A stretch of 64,000 nt of DNA from Paludibacteraceae bacterium. GTDB lineage: Bacteria; Bacteroidota; Bacteroidia; Bacteroidales; Paludibacteraceae. The notes beneath the pieces are model-generated. The model saw nothing but the letters and a program-made list of their open reading frames with translations, did not search any database and was not told the DNA's origin. The number at the start of each line of letters is the position of its first letter. Position 1 is the first letter of the stretch. A program made the position numbers and the translations under genes. Below are positions 7,287 to 15,329 of the stretch, one piece after another. The DNA is taken from assembly GCA_024401565.1 (NCBI GenBank), contig JAKSKU010000009.1:1-64000 (forward strand), given 5' to 3'.

Positions 7287-8588
7287 TTATTTGCTTAGCA
7301 AATACTTCTTGAAGTCGTCGAAGTTCTTTGTCATTGCGACACTCTGCTTCTCTCCCTTCATAAACTCCTGAAGCTTAGCTGGGATCTTGACCTCGTCCTT
7401 GATGATTCCCTCAACTGTGTCCTTAAACTTAGCTGGGTGGGCTGTCTCAAGGAATACACCTACTTCGTTTGGCTTAAGCATCTCTGTCAATGCTCTGTAG
7501 CCTACTGCTCCGTGAGGATCAAGCAAGTAGCCTGTCTTCTTGTAGCAGTCTGCCAATGTCTCTGCAATCTGCTCGTCTGTGTATGTGCATCCGCTGATCT
7601 CTTTGCTGATCTCTGCGTGGCTTGCTCCGTATAGATCGTAGATACGTGCGAAGTTGCTTGGGTCACCAACGTCCATCGCATTAGCAATAGTCTGAACAGA
7701 TGGTTTTGGCTCGTACTTGCCTGTCTGCAAATACTTGAAGAAGATATCGTTGCGGTTGTTGGCTGCGATGAAGCGTGAGACTGGCAATCCCATTCTCTTA
7801 CCGAACAATCCGGCTGTGATGTTTCCGAAGTTTCCTGATGGCACACAGATGACGATATTGTCTTTCTTGCCCATCTTGTGTAGCTGAGCCACTGCGTAGA
7901 AATAGTAGAATGCCTGTGGCAAGAAACGTGCTACGTTGATTGAGTTGGCACTTGTTAGCTTCATGTGTGCGTTAAGATCGGCATCCATGAATGCTGACTT
8001 AACCAATGCCTGACAGTCGTCGAACACTCCGTCTACCTCAAGGGCAGTGATGTTCTTGCCAAGTGTTGTGAACTGGCACTCCTGGATAGGCGAAACCTTT
8101 CCTTTTGGATAAAGCACGAAGACGCGGATACCCTCTACTCCAAGGAATCCGTTGGCTACGGCTGAACCTGTATCACCTGAAGTGGCAACCAATACGTTGA
8201 CCTCTTTCTGTCCCTCCTTAGCGATGAAATAGCCAAGTAGACGCGACATGAATCGTGCACCTACATCCTTGAACGCAAGTGTTGGTCCATGGTAAAGTTC
8301 CAAACTGTAGATGTTGTCGTTGACGTGGGCTAGAGGAATGTCGAATGATAGTGTGTCGTACACAATCTTCTTCAACGACTCTGCGTCTACATCTTCACCA
8401 AAGAATGCGTCTGCAACAACGTAGGCGATCTCCTGTAGGCTCATGTCCTTCATGCCTTCGAAGAATGAGTCAGGAAGATGCTTGATTACTTCTGGCATGA
8501 ACAAACCTTTGTCTGCTGCAAGTCCTTTTACTACGGCCTGCTGCAAAGTGGCTTTGTCTGCCTTTTTATTTGTGCTATAATACTTCAT
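7287..8588 (-). CDS. thrC: Threonine synthase
   Basis: A 433-residue PLP enzyme that converts O-phospho-L-homoserine to L-threonine, in the cytoplasm. The PLP lysine sits in the family motif GPTLAFKDVGARF (about residues 105-117). The PLP phosphate-binding region ATSGDTGSAV follows, and the typical C-terminal part DPHGAVGYRAL is present. It is the third gene of the thrA - apgM-like - thrC unit. The 227-nt gap before it is unusually wide for an operon because a TIR element copy (8709-8797) lies in it, which may separate or modulate its expression. Confidence 0.95.
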   Translation of the reverse strand: MKYYSTNKKADKATLQQAVVKGLAADKGLFMPEVIKHLPDSFFEGMKDMSLQEIAYVVADAFFGEDVDAESLKKIVYDTLSFDIPLAHVNDNIYSLELYHGPTLAFKDVGARFMSRLLGYFIAKEGQKEVNVLVATSGDTGSAVANGFLGVEGIRVFVLYPKGKVSPIQECQFTTLGKNITALEVDGVFDDCQALVKSAFMDADLNAHMKLTSANSINVARFLPQAFYYFYAVAQLHKMGKKDNIVICVPSGNFGNITAGLFGKRMGLPVSRFIAANNRNDIFFKYLQTGKYEPKPSVQTIANAMDVGDPSNFARIYDLYGASHAEISKEISGCTYTDEQIAETLADCYKKTGYLLDPHGAVGYRALTEMLKPNEVGVFLETAHPAKFKDTVEGIIKDEVKIPAKLQEFMKGEKQSVAMTKNFDDFKKYLLSK

Positions 8589-8708
8589 CTATTTATAAAA
8601 TTAAGAATTAAGAGATAATAATTAAGAATTATGCTCTTATTCACAAGTTCCTCTATAAAAATCTCTTTCAAAAGCAGAATGCTTTCTCTGTGATCTTTGA
8701 GCCTCTGT

Positions 8709-8797
8709 GGTTTTATTAAAGCTCGCCCTTACGGGCTCGCATTTGTGGGTGGGTTAGGGCGGAACGCCCTTAACAATCCTCGCTTTTGACAACCGCA
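8709..8797 (+). repeat. TIR element, copy 2, inside the threonine operon
   Basis: Core GCTCGCCCTTACGGGCTCGC hairpin, then GGGTTAGGGCG-GAA-CGCCCTTAAC palindrome, AATCCTCG and a degenerate right end TTTTGACAACCGC. The left terminus is decayed (GTGGTTTTAT). It lies between the apgM-like gene and thrC, which are otherwise collinear on the minus strand. Confidence 0.7.
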
Positions 8798-8815
8798 GAT
8801 TTAATTCGACAGATT

Positions 8816-10024
8816 TTAGTCGTCAAGCAATGCTTTGATGAATTCGTCGCCGACTAATGTGCCATAAGCACCGTCTGCACATGAGAATTCGTCATATTTC
8901 TTCACATTGTCACCGTCGACTCCTGGTTTATAGATTAAGAATGGGATTGGTGCTGAAATGTGAGTCTTGATTCGACATGGAGTAGGGTGGTCTGGAAGGA
9001 TGGCGATTGCCACTGGCTCATTCCAGTTCTTAACTTCCTCGTAGATTGGCTTTACGATTCTGTTCTCAAGGTATTCCACCGTCTTCAATTTCAAATCCAC
9101 ATTGCCTTCATGTCCTGCCTCGTCGCTTGCCTCGATGTGAAGATAAACGAAATCTGATTTCTTCAAGGCGTCGATTGTGGCTTGTGCCTTGCCTTCGTAG
9201 TTGGTGTCGAACAAACCTGTTGCGCCTTCCACTTCGATGATGTCAAGACCTGCGTATTTGCCGATTCCACGGATCAAATCCACCGCTGAAATCACGGCTC
9301 CACTCTTGACTCCATACTCCTCTTTCAAAGTCTTCATCTGTGGCTTGTAGCCTGCCGACCATGGCCAGATGCTGTTGGCTGGATCTTTACCTGCTGCGAC
9401 GCGGGCTTTGTTGATCGGATGCTCGGAAAGGATTTCCTGCGACTTGATGATCAACTCATTAAGCAAGTCTGCTGTCTTCTGTGCTTCTGGTACCTCTGCC
9501 TTTACAAGCACATCTTTATATGGTGTGCCTGGCACGTCGTGAGGAGGTGTGCACTTCACTCTCTTATCTCCACCCTTGATTTTCAAAAGGTGACGGTATG
9601 AGATTCCTGGGAAGAAACGAGTGATCTCGTCGCCAAGTTTCTCATTTAGATAGTCGATAAGCACGTATGCCTCTTCGTCGGAGATATGGCCTGCTGAGTG
9701 GTTTTTGATGATGCCGTTCTCAATACAGATGATATTGCAACGCATTGCCATTTCACCTGGCTCGATATCCACACCCATGCTGGCTGCTTCCAATGAACCA
9801 CGGCCTTCAAACACTTTGCGGACATCGTAACCCAACACTTCAAGGTTGGCGATCTCACTGCCTGGGTGGAATCCCTCTGGCACTGTCTCCAATAGACCAC
9901 AGCGTCCTTTTGCTGCCAACATGTCTATAGTAGGGATGTTGGCTGCCTCAAGTATTGTTTTGTTTCCCAACGACGGAATACGCTCGTCCGCCATTCCGTC
10001 GCCAAGGATAATCAAATGCTTCAT
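8816..10024 (-). CDS. Phosphoglycerate mutase-like phosphotransferase, probable homoserine kinase
   Basis: A 402-residue protein of the cofactor-independent (archaeal ApgM-type) phosphoglycerate mutase branch of the alkaline phosphatase superfamily. The N terminus MKHLIILGDGMADERIPSLG holds the metal-binding Asp, and DEAGHEGN later holds a metal His. I chose the ATG at 10024 because homologues begin with this strand; the frame extends 18 codons upstream into the end of thrA. It lies 13 nt downstream of thrA, and no thrB (GHMP homoserine kinase) is in the unit. From memory, a homologue in the same position in Bacteroides thetaiotaomicron was assigned homoserine kinase activity by mutant fitness data. 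The step between homoserine and thrC fits. Glycolytic mutase activity remains possible. Confidence 0.8.
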   Translation of the reverse strand: MKHLIILGDGMADERIPSLGNKTILEAANIPTIDMLAAKGRCGLLETVPEGFHPGSEIANLEVLGYDVRKVFEGRGSLEAASMGVDIEPGEMAMRCNIICIENGIIKNHSAGHISDEEAYVLIDYLNEKLGDEITRFFPGISYRHLLKIKGGDKRVKCTPPHDVPGTPYKDVLVKAEVPEAQKTADLLNELIIKSQEILSEHPINKARVAAGKDPANSIWPWSAGYKPQMKTLKEEYGVKSGAVISAVDLIRGIGKYAGLDIIEVEGATGLFDTNYEGKAQATIDALKKSDFVYLHIEASDEAGHEGNVDLKLKTVEYLENRIVKPIYEEVKNWNEPVAIAILPDHPTPCRIKTHISAPIPFLIYKPGVDGDNVKKYDEFSCADGAYGTLVGDEFIKALLDD

Positions 10025-10037
10025 AATCGTAGAATCA

Positions 10038-12443
10038 TTATCGGATGTTTGCGATGCTGATGATGTCGGCGAATACACCGGCAGCAGTTACAGCAGCACC
10101 TGCACCATAACCACGGATCATCATTGGATCCTTGTATCTTGCAGTGTTGATGATGATCAAGTTGTTGCTTCCCTCAAGATCGTAGAATGGGTGGCGTGAG
10201 TCTACAGCCTGTAGACCTACCTTACACTTGCCCTCGTCAAGAGTTGCAACGAATCTCCAACGCTTGCCCTCTGCAGCGATAACCTTTCTCTTCTCCTCGA
10301 ACTCAGCGTCGAATTTCTCAACCTTGCCCCAGAAGTCGTCAAGTGTACCCTCGAAGAAGTCGTTAGGGATGAATAGGTTCTTCTCCACGTCGTCCTGGCT
10401 TACCTTTAAACCGCTCTCACGTGCAAGGATAACCAACTTTCTGATCACGTCCTTACCGCTCAAGTCGATACGTGGATCTGGCTCAGCGAAACGAGCCTCC
10501 ATAGCCATCTTGATTGCCTTGCTCAAAGGAATCTCCTCGCTGATTGTGTTGAAGATGAAGTTTAATGTTCCTGAAAGAACAGCCTCAAGCTTCACGATTC
10601 TATCGCCAGAGTAGATCAAATCACCGATTGTGTTGATGATTGGTAGACCTGCACCTACGTTAGTCTCGAATAGATATTTGATACCTCTCTTACGAGCTGT
10701 ATTCTTCAAATTGATGTAGTTGTCGTAGTCGCCAGACGCTGCGATCTTGTTAGCACAAACGACTGAGATGTTGTGCTGTAGCAAATCTGAGTACATTGCT
10801 GCGATTGCTGGAGCAGCTGTACAGTCTACGAATACGCAGTTGAATGCGTTAAGCTCGAACAAAGCCTTCTTCAACGACTCTGGAGTTGACTCCTTACCCT
10901 CTGTCTTCAAAAGCTCGTTGTACTTAGTCAAGTCGACGCCGTTACGGTCCAAGATGAATTTTGAAACGTCGGCAACACCCATCACGTTAAGCTTAACACC
11001 GTTCTGGTTCATGATAAGCTCCTTCTGTGAGTGAAGCTGCTCAAGCAAACTTCCTCCTACTGTACCTGTACCAACTACGAAGATGTTCAACTCCTGGTAC
11101 TCAGTCAAGAAGAATGACTCGTGGATAGCGTTCAATGCCTTCTTGATGTTCTTCTTCTCAAGCACTACAGTGATGCTAGTCTCAGATGAACCCTGGTTCA
11201 TTGCGACGATGTTGATGTTGTTTCTGCCAAGAGCGTTGAATAGTTTGCCAGCTGTACCAGTTGCGTTCTTCATGTTCTCACCTACGATGACAACTGAAGC
11301 AAGATCACGCATTGTCTGCACCTTGCAAGCGTTCATGTTAGTTAGGCTCTGGCTCAACGAGTTGAAGTAGCCTTCGTATTCCACTGGGATGCAAACTGAG
11401 AATGAACCACCAGCTGCAGAAAGTGAGAATACTGTATATGGCACGTGGTCGCTCTCAAGCACCATAGCTGCCTCAGAGACCATACGTGGAAGATAGTCTG
11501 AAGGAAGACCAGAGAATGTGAACATCACACAGTCGTCCTGGCTTGCGATTCCCTTGATCACCTTGTCCTCAGGATTTGGTGTAGAAGAGATCACAGTTGT
11601 GTTTCCATTGCAGATATTCTTCATTGAAAGAGGAATGTTAGCCTCTGCAAGTGGAGTAAGAGCGTCAGAGAACAATGTTCCGACACCGTTTATAGAAAGT
11701 TCTCTTGCCTCCTCGTAGCTCATGTGCTCGATTAGGTAAGCCGACGAGATCTTGTTAGGATCAGCGCTCATAAACTCGTCGTTTGGCTTCCACACCTGCA
11801 TCTCCTGTGCTCCCAATACCTTAGCAATTGTAGCGGCAGTTAGATCAGATGAACCACGACCTAGAGTTGCAATCTCGTCGTCGTTAGTTCCTGCGATGAA
11901 TCCCTGGCAAACCACAGCTCCCTTGATCTTAGAGAAAGCGGCCTTGATCTTCTCTGTTGTGCTCTCCTCATCGATAGAGTAACCGCAGTCAGCGTCACCC
12001 TCAGCAATGATGAAACGAGTAGAGTCAAGCACTCTTGCACCGATCATCTCTCCAACGATAACGGAAACAAGACGCTCGCCGTAAGAAAGGAATGTAGCTA
12101 GGATATTGTCTGTCCAGTCACGGAAAATGGTTAGAGCCTGCAACATGCTATCCATCTCTGCGTAAAGACGGTTAAGTTCGTTAAGAGCAGCCGACTGACT
12201 GTCTGCAGGCACCACCTGACGTGCCAATTCGGTGTGACGGGTCTTCAAATCCTCATATCTGCTGATTATAGACTTTGAGTCGCCTGTAGACGCCTCTTCA
12301 ACGATCTCCTCTAGGAGGTCAGTCACTCCGTCCATAGCCGAAACCACCACGATAGGGTTCTTTTCTGCCTCAACTATGCTCTTCACCTTCTTTAAATGTT
12401 CAGCGGAACCTACGATTGCACCGCCAAATTTTAGCACTTTCAT
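10038..12443 (-). CDS. thrA: Bifunctional aspartokinase / homoserine dehydrogenase
   Basis: An 801-residue fusion catalysing the first and third steps from aspartate to homoserine. The aspartokinase part starts MKVLKFGGAIVGS (KFGG nucleotide motif), with GRGSSDLTAA near residue 200. Regulatory ACT domains lie in the middle (about 310-460, with two VV...N/S-type ACT strands). The homoserine dehydrogenase part begins at about 465 with the NAD(P) motif VGTGTVGGSL and includes NVGAGLPIINT and SGTLNFIF. Length is normal for ThrA. First gene of the threonine unit. ACT domains suggest threonine feedback inhibition. Confidence 0.95.
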   Translation of the reverse strand: MKVLKFGGAIVGSAEHLKKVKSIVEAEKNPIVVVSAMDGVTDLLEEIVEEASTGDSKSIISRYEDLKTRHTELARQVVPADSQSAALNELNRLYAEMDSMLQALTIFRDWTDNILATFLSYGERLVSVIVGEMIGARVLDSTRFIIAEGDADCGYSIDEESTTEKIKAAFSKIKGAVVCQGFIAGTNDDEIATLGRGSSDLTAATIAKVLGAQEMQVWKPNDEFMSADPNKISSAYLIEHMSYEEARELSINGVGTLFSDALTPLAEANIPLSMKNICNGNTTVISSTPNPEDKVIKGIASQDDCVMFTFSGLPSDYLPRMVSEAAMVLESDHVPYTVFSLSAAGGSFSVCIPVEYEGYFNSLSQSLTNMNACKVQTMRDLASVVIVGENMKNATGTAGKLFNALGRNNINIVAMNQGSSETSITVVLEKKNIKKALNAIHESFFLTEYQELNIFVVGTGTVGGSLLEQLHSQKELIMNQNGVKLNVMGVADVSKFILDRNGVDLTKYNELLKTEGKESTPESLKKALFELNAFNCVFVDCTAAPAIAAMYSDLLQHNISVVCANKIAASGDYDNYINLKNTARKRGIKYLFETNVGAGLPIINTIGDLIYSGDRIVKLEAVLSGTLNFIFNTISEEIPLSKAIKMAMEARFAEPDPRIDLSGKDVIRKLVILARESGLKVSQDDVEKNLFIPNDFFEGTLDDFWGKVEKFDAEFEEKRKVIAAEGKRWRFVATLDEGKCKVGLQAVDSRHPFYDLEGSNNLIIINTARYKDPMMIRGYGAGAAVTAAGVFADIISIANIR

Positions 12444-12498
12444 ATATGTTGTATTGTATATTATTTACGACTATAAATGTATACTCTTTATCAAAATG

Positions 12499-12506
12499 CA
12501 AAGATA
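12499..12506 (-). promoter_or_regulatory. -7 box of the threonine operon
   Basis: Minus-strand TATCTTTG, 55 nt before the thrA ATG. No clear -33 element at the normal distance, and no obvious leader peptide or attenuator was recognised. Confidence 0.45.
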
Positions 12507-12612
12507 CAAAGATTTTTGAAATACGTAATTCATAAATCGTAAATCGTAGGGGGGAAGACTGCTTTTATGTGACATTTTTGAAACAAGAGTTATGAATATT
12601 GCTTTTATTTAA

Positions 12613-12620
12613 TATCTTTG
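12613..12620 (+). promoter_or_regulatory. -7 box of the small secreted protein gene
   Basis: TATCTTTG fits TAnnTTTG, 32 nt before the ATG at 12653. It is divergent from the thrA promoter. Confidence 0.45.
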
Positions 12621-12652
12621 TCAGGATATTGATATAAACTTTGGAGTATATT

Positions 12653-13111
12653 ATGAAGAGATTGCTTATTTCGGTTTGTATGGCATGTGTGTCATGCTTT
12701 TCATCATTCGCTGTAGACGGGATCATTGGTATCAGGGCGGATAAATCACAGGAATCGTTCGTCTTGTCTGATGTGTCAAGCATCAAGGTCGCAAGCGGAA
12801 CGGATGTCACTTTGTCAGTAAACCAGAAGAATGGTAAGTCGGTGGATGGGTTCAAGACAATCGTTTTCAACGCCGATTTGTCGGATGTCGAGAATAATAT
12901 GGCTGCACCACAGATTCAGATGTATCCAAATCCTGTGGAGAACATTATCTATGTGTCTGGATTGGAGAAGGACGCTGACATCAAGGTTCTTTCAATTGAC
13001 GGCAAGACTGTTAAGAATGTTGTCGGTCAGCAGATTGAAGTTTCCGACTTGGCAAAAGGTATGTATCTTTTGAGTGTCGAAGGAAGAATGATTAAATTCA
13101 TGAAGAAATAA
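12653..13111 (+). CDS. Small secreted protein with C-terminal sorting-type domain
   Basis: A 152-residue protein. A signal peptide (MKRLLISVCMACVSCFSSFA) is followed by a short beta-rich stretch and, from about residue 85, a por/type A C-terminal sorting-like domain: YPNPVENIIYVSG, KVLSIDGK, DLAKGMYLLSVEG and a final basic MIKFMKK. Such domains direct proteins to the type IX system in species that have it; in many gut Bacteroidales they occur without an obvious type IX machinery. I chose the ATG at 12653 because it begins the signal peptide. The remaining mature part is only about 65 residues and I do not recognise it. A strong terminator follows. Confidence 0.75.
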   Translation: MKRLLISVCMACVSCFSSFAVDGIIGIRADKSQESFVLSDVSSIKVASGTDVTLSVNQKNGKSVDGFKTIVFNADLSDVENNMAAPQIQMYPNPVENIIYVSGLEKDADIKVLSIDGKTVKNVVGQQIEVSDLAKGMYLLSVEGRMIKFMKK

Positions 13112-13131
13112 ATAATTGACATTTATATATA

Positions 13132-13162
13132 CAAAAAAGGAGGCGATAAAGCCTCCTTTTTT
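13132..13162 (+). terminator. Terminator after the small secreted protein gene
   Basis: AAAAAAGGAGGC-gataaa-GCCTCCTTTTTT, a strong hairpin with T-tract, symmetrical enough to work in both directions. Confidence 0.85.
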
Positions 13163-13300
13163 GTGTTTGCCATCTTCATTAAGACGGTAACTCGTATTGG
13201 TCTTGCTCGTGGAATTGCACTTGCAGAGACATTTGCCCCTCCATTATGCATCCAATAGGCATATTTAGATCCATTAGATTGTCGTGTGGATATAACCCTT
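13163..13300 (-). pseudogene. Possible remnant of a FISUMP-like domain
   Basis: Minus-strand frame reading SKYAYWMHNGG ... SASAIPRARPIR, which resembles the C-terminal end of the FISUMP-type domain (compare SGGRCIRPVYTK in the lipoprotein at 24194-24919). No start and no N-terminal part are present, and the fragment abuts a TIR-element end at 13287. I consider it a weak case for a decayed gene. Confidence 0.25.
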
Positions 13301-13336
13301 GACAATCCTCAATTTGGACAACTATATGATCTCCTT
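13287..13336 (+). repeat. Right end of a TIR element (partial)
   Basis: CCCTTGACAATCCTCAATTTGGACAACTATATGATCTCC matches the right half of the dispersed element, including its flank. The left half is missing. Confidence 0.6.
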
Positions 13337-14073
13337 TATTTTTTCTGAGTTTTCTTCTTTTGCTCGTACTCGTTTCTCACTTCCGACGCCTCTTCAACAG
13401 CCATCTTTTTGTCTAGCCCTAACACTTCTGCATAACAACCCGCTATCTGTAGGAAGATTTCTTTGTTGCCAAGTTTACAAATGTTCTCTAGTCTTTCGCG
13501 AACAGAAAGGTCTCTCTCTGTAAACTCTATAGTGTTGTTGTCTATCAACGAAAAATGGTAATTGGTGTCAGCGTCCTGAGTGTATAGAATATTTCCTTCT
13601 TTCAAATTATGGTGTAATACTCCTTTTGTGTGAAGGTCGATCAGGAATCGAGCAAGTGATGTCGCAAGATGCTGGTCAAGCTGTCTGCTTATTTGGAATA
13701 TTGGTTCTAGACTTTTCGATGATGATTTCTCACAAGCGAAATAGCAGTAATCCATCAAGCCAATTTTTGTTTGTTTCACGAATGCGATAGGGTTGGGTGT
13801 GTCGATACCTAATTCCTGAAGTTTGAAGGCGTTGTAGTATGCTTTCTCTGCCTGGCATGTTTTGAAGAGAGAGAGCAGACGTTGCAATTTGACGTTTTTC
13901 TGGTATCTCTTGACTACTATTTCTCTACCTAGCTCAGTGATGGCGAAACTTCTTACTGCGTTGTTGTCTACATGCAAAGTTCTGCCTTTCTTGCGGTAAC
14001 GAGTGTCCAGACTTTCTAAAAAGCTTTCGAGGTCTTTGTAATTCTTATATTCGTCGTTGATTACTACTTTCAT
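13336..14073 (-). CDS. WaaP/InaA-type lipopolysaccharide kinase-like protein, catalytic Asp replaced
   Basis: A 245-residue cytoplasmic protein of the protein-kinase-like Kdo/heptose kinase family common in Bacteroidales. Family features: a basic N-lobe with REIVVKRYQ (candidate ATP-binding Lys), the catalytic-loop position at about residue 155 and a metal-binding Asp in FSLIDNN (about residue 177). The catalytic loop reads GVLHHNLKEGNILY. Relatives I recall have H-K-D-x-x-P/x-G-N-I-L, so the catalytic Asp is Asn here. This suggests a weak enzyme or a pseudokinase. It is monocistronic. The C-terminal tail is strongly basic (EQKKKTQKK). Confidence 0.7.
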   Translation of the reverse strand: MKVVINDEYKNYKDLESFLESLDTRYRKKGRTLHVDNNAVRSFAITELGREIVVKRYQKNVKLQRLLSLFKTCQAEKAYYNAFKLQELGIDTPNPIAFVKQTKIGLMDYCYFACEKSSSKSLEPIFQISRQLDQHLATSLARFLIDLHTKGVLHHNLKEGNILYTQDADTNYHFSLIDNNTIEFTERDLSVRERLENICKLGNKEIFLQIAGCYAEVLGLDKKMAVEEASEVRNEYEQKKKTQKK

Positions 14074-14184
14074 TATTTTCTTTGTTTAATTTCGCAAAAA
14101 TAACAATTTGGAGGGGTTTTGTAAAATACTTTTGCAAAATTTATAAAAAGAGATGTATTTCGGTTCTGATTGTGATATTAAATA

Positions 14185-14220
14185 AAGCGGTGACTGCATC
14201 AGCAATCACCGCTTTGTTAT
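14185..14220 (-). terminator. Terminator after ddh
   Basis: AAAGCGGTGA-ctgcatcagcaa-TCACCGCTTT hairpin with T-rich flanks, between ddh and the WaaP-like gene's upstream region. Confidence 0.7.
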
Positions 14221-14226
14221 TTTATC

Positions 14227-14254
14227 GTAGAGACGCGAGATCTCGCGTCTCTAC
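14227..14254. repeat. 28-bp perfect palindrome, GTAGAGACG family
   Basis: The 28 bases from GTAGAGACGCGAGA to its mirror TCTCGCGTCTCTAC are a perfect palindrome. Shorter relatives with the GTAGAGACG ... CGTCT(CTAC) arms occur at 33605-33623 and 56327-56350. It lies just after the ddh stop and before its terminator hairpin. Confidence 0.75.
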
Positions 14255-14272
14255 AAATTGTATAATCAAGAA

Positions 14273-15169
14273 TTATACAAGAGCCTTGATAAGAGTCTCT
14301 CTGTCTCCAGCAAGAAGATCCATTGGAGCGATCTCAGGAAGCGTGTAGCAACCTGCGTTCTGCTTCTTAACGGCTCTACAGCAAGATACAAGTACCTGAG
14401 CTGTAAGAGCTGGGTTGTTGATCTTCATTGTGAATGTGAACAACTGGTTCTGAGTCTTACCGCTCACACCCTTACGCTCAAGAAGAACACCGTGGCCCAT
14501 GTCGCGAACGTCGTCAACGCTTGCTACTGGGATAACGTGAGTCTCGTCGTGTGCGAAGTAATCGTCAGCCTTGATCTCCTTAGTCACCTCCTCAAGAGTT
14601 GCGCCATCCTCAAGCTCAACGTATACCATACGGCGGTGTACGCTTGTACCCAAAGGAATAGTCATTGATAGAGCGTTCTTCACACCCTTCTTTGAGCGAG
14701 CGACAACTGAGTGTCCCATACTCATACCAGGTCCGAAGTTAGTATATGTGATACCCTTAGGAGCCATACCCATAAGAAGAGTACGGATCACTGAGTCTGT
14801 ACCTGGATCCCAACCTGCAGAGATGATAGCGGCAGTGCCGTTCTTCTTTGCGATTGCGTCAAGCTGCTGACGTAGATCCCAGATTCCGCCGTGGATATCG
14901 TAGCTGTCTACAGTGCAGATTCCCTTTGCCAACAATGCAGATGCAGTTGCAGGGACGTCACGAGTTGGAGTTGCAAGAATAGCAACGTCTACCTTGCCTA
15001 GCTCGTCGATGTTAGAAACTACCTTCAAATCCTTGATCTCGTCTGGAACGACACTAGCGTTTCTTCTTACAACACCAGCGATCTCCATGTCCTCAGCTGC
15101 TCTAAGAGCTTCGATTGAATATCTTCCGATATTGCCGTAGCCTACTACAGCGATTCTCAATTTAGCCAT
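14273..15169 (-). CDS. ddh: meso-Diaminopimelate dehydrogenase
   Basis: A 298-residue NADPH-dependent enzyme catalysing reductive amination of tetrahydrodipicolinate to meso-DAP, the single-step route to lysine and peptidoglycan cross-linking precursor. The N-terminal Rossmann motif is VVGYGNIGRYSIEAL. The middle has SAGWDPGTDSVIRTL and FGPGMSMGHSV, both typical of DapDH. Length is normal. A -7 box (TATCTTTG, 15236-15243 minus strand) lies upstream. It follows gdhA but has its own promoter, and a terminator separates them. Both enzymes link ammonia to amino acids, which may explain their being side by side. Confidence 0.93.
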   Translation of the reverse strand: MAKLRIAVVGYGNIGRYSIEALRAAEDMEIAGVVRRNASVVPDEIKDLKVVSNIDELGKVDVAILATPTRDVPATASALLAKGICTVDSYDIHGGIWDLRQQLDAIAKKNGTAAIISAGWDPGTDSVIRTLLMGMAPKGITYTNFGPGMSMGHSVVARSKKGVKNALSMTIPLGTSVHRRMVYVELEDGATLEEVTKEIKADDYFAHDETHVIPVASVDDVRDMGHGVLLERKGVSGKTQNQLFTFTMKINNPALTAQVLVSCCRAVKKQNAGCYTLPEIAPMDLLAGDRETLIKALV

Positions 15170-15235
15170 ATCTGAATTTTGATATATTTGAATTGTGTTA
15201 TGTGATTAAATTCAAAATGAATTTCTTTCGCGTCG

Positions 15236-15243
15236 CAAAGATA
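15236..15243 (-). promoter_or_regulatory. -7 box of ddh
   Basis: Minus-strand TATCTTTG, 66 nt before the ddh ATG. The -33 element is not clear. Confidence 0.4.
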
Positions 15244-15257
15244 ATACGAAAGAATTA

Positions 15258-15309
15258 AAAAAAGAAAGGACAGACATTCAAATTTCTTCGATAGCCTATC
15301 CTTTCTGTT
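15258..15309 (-). terminator. Terminator after gdhA
   Basis: On the minus strand AGAAAGGA(TAG) ... (TG)TCCTTTCT followed by TTTTTTT, a stem with a long loop and a U-tract. Confidence 0.6.
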
Positions 15310-15329
15310 ATGCTTATATTAAGACGGGA

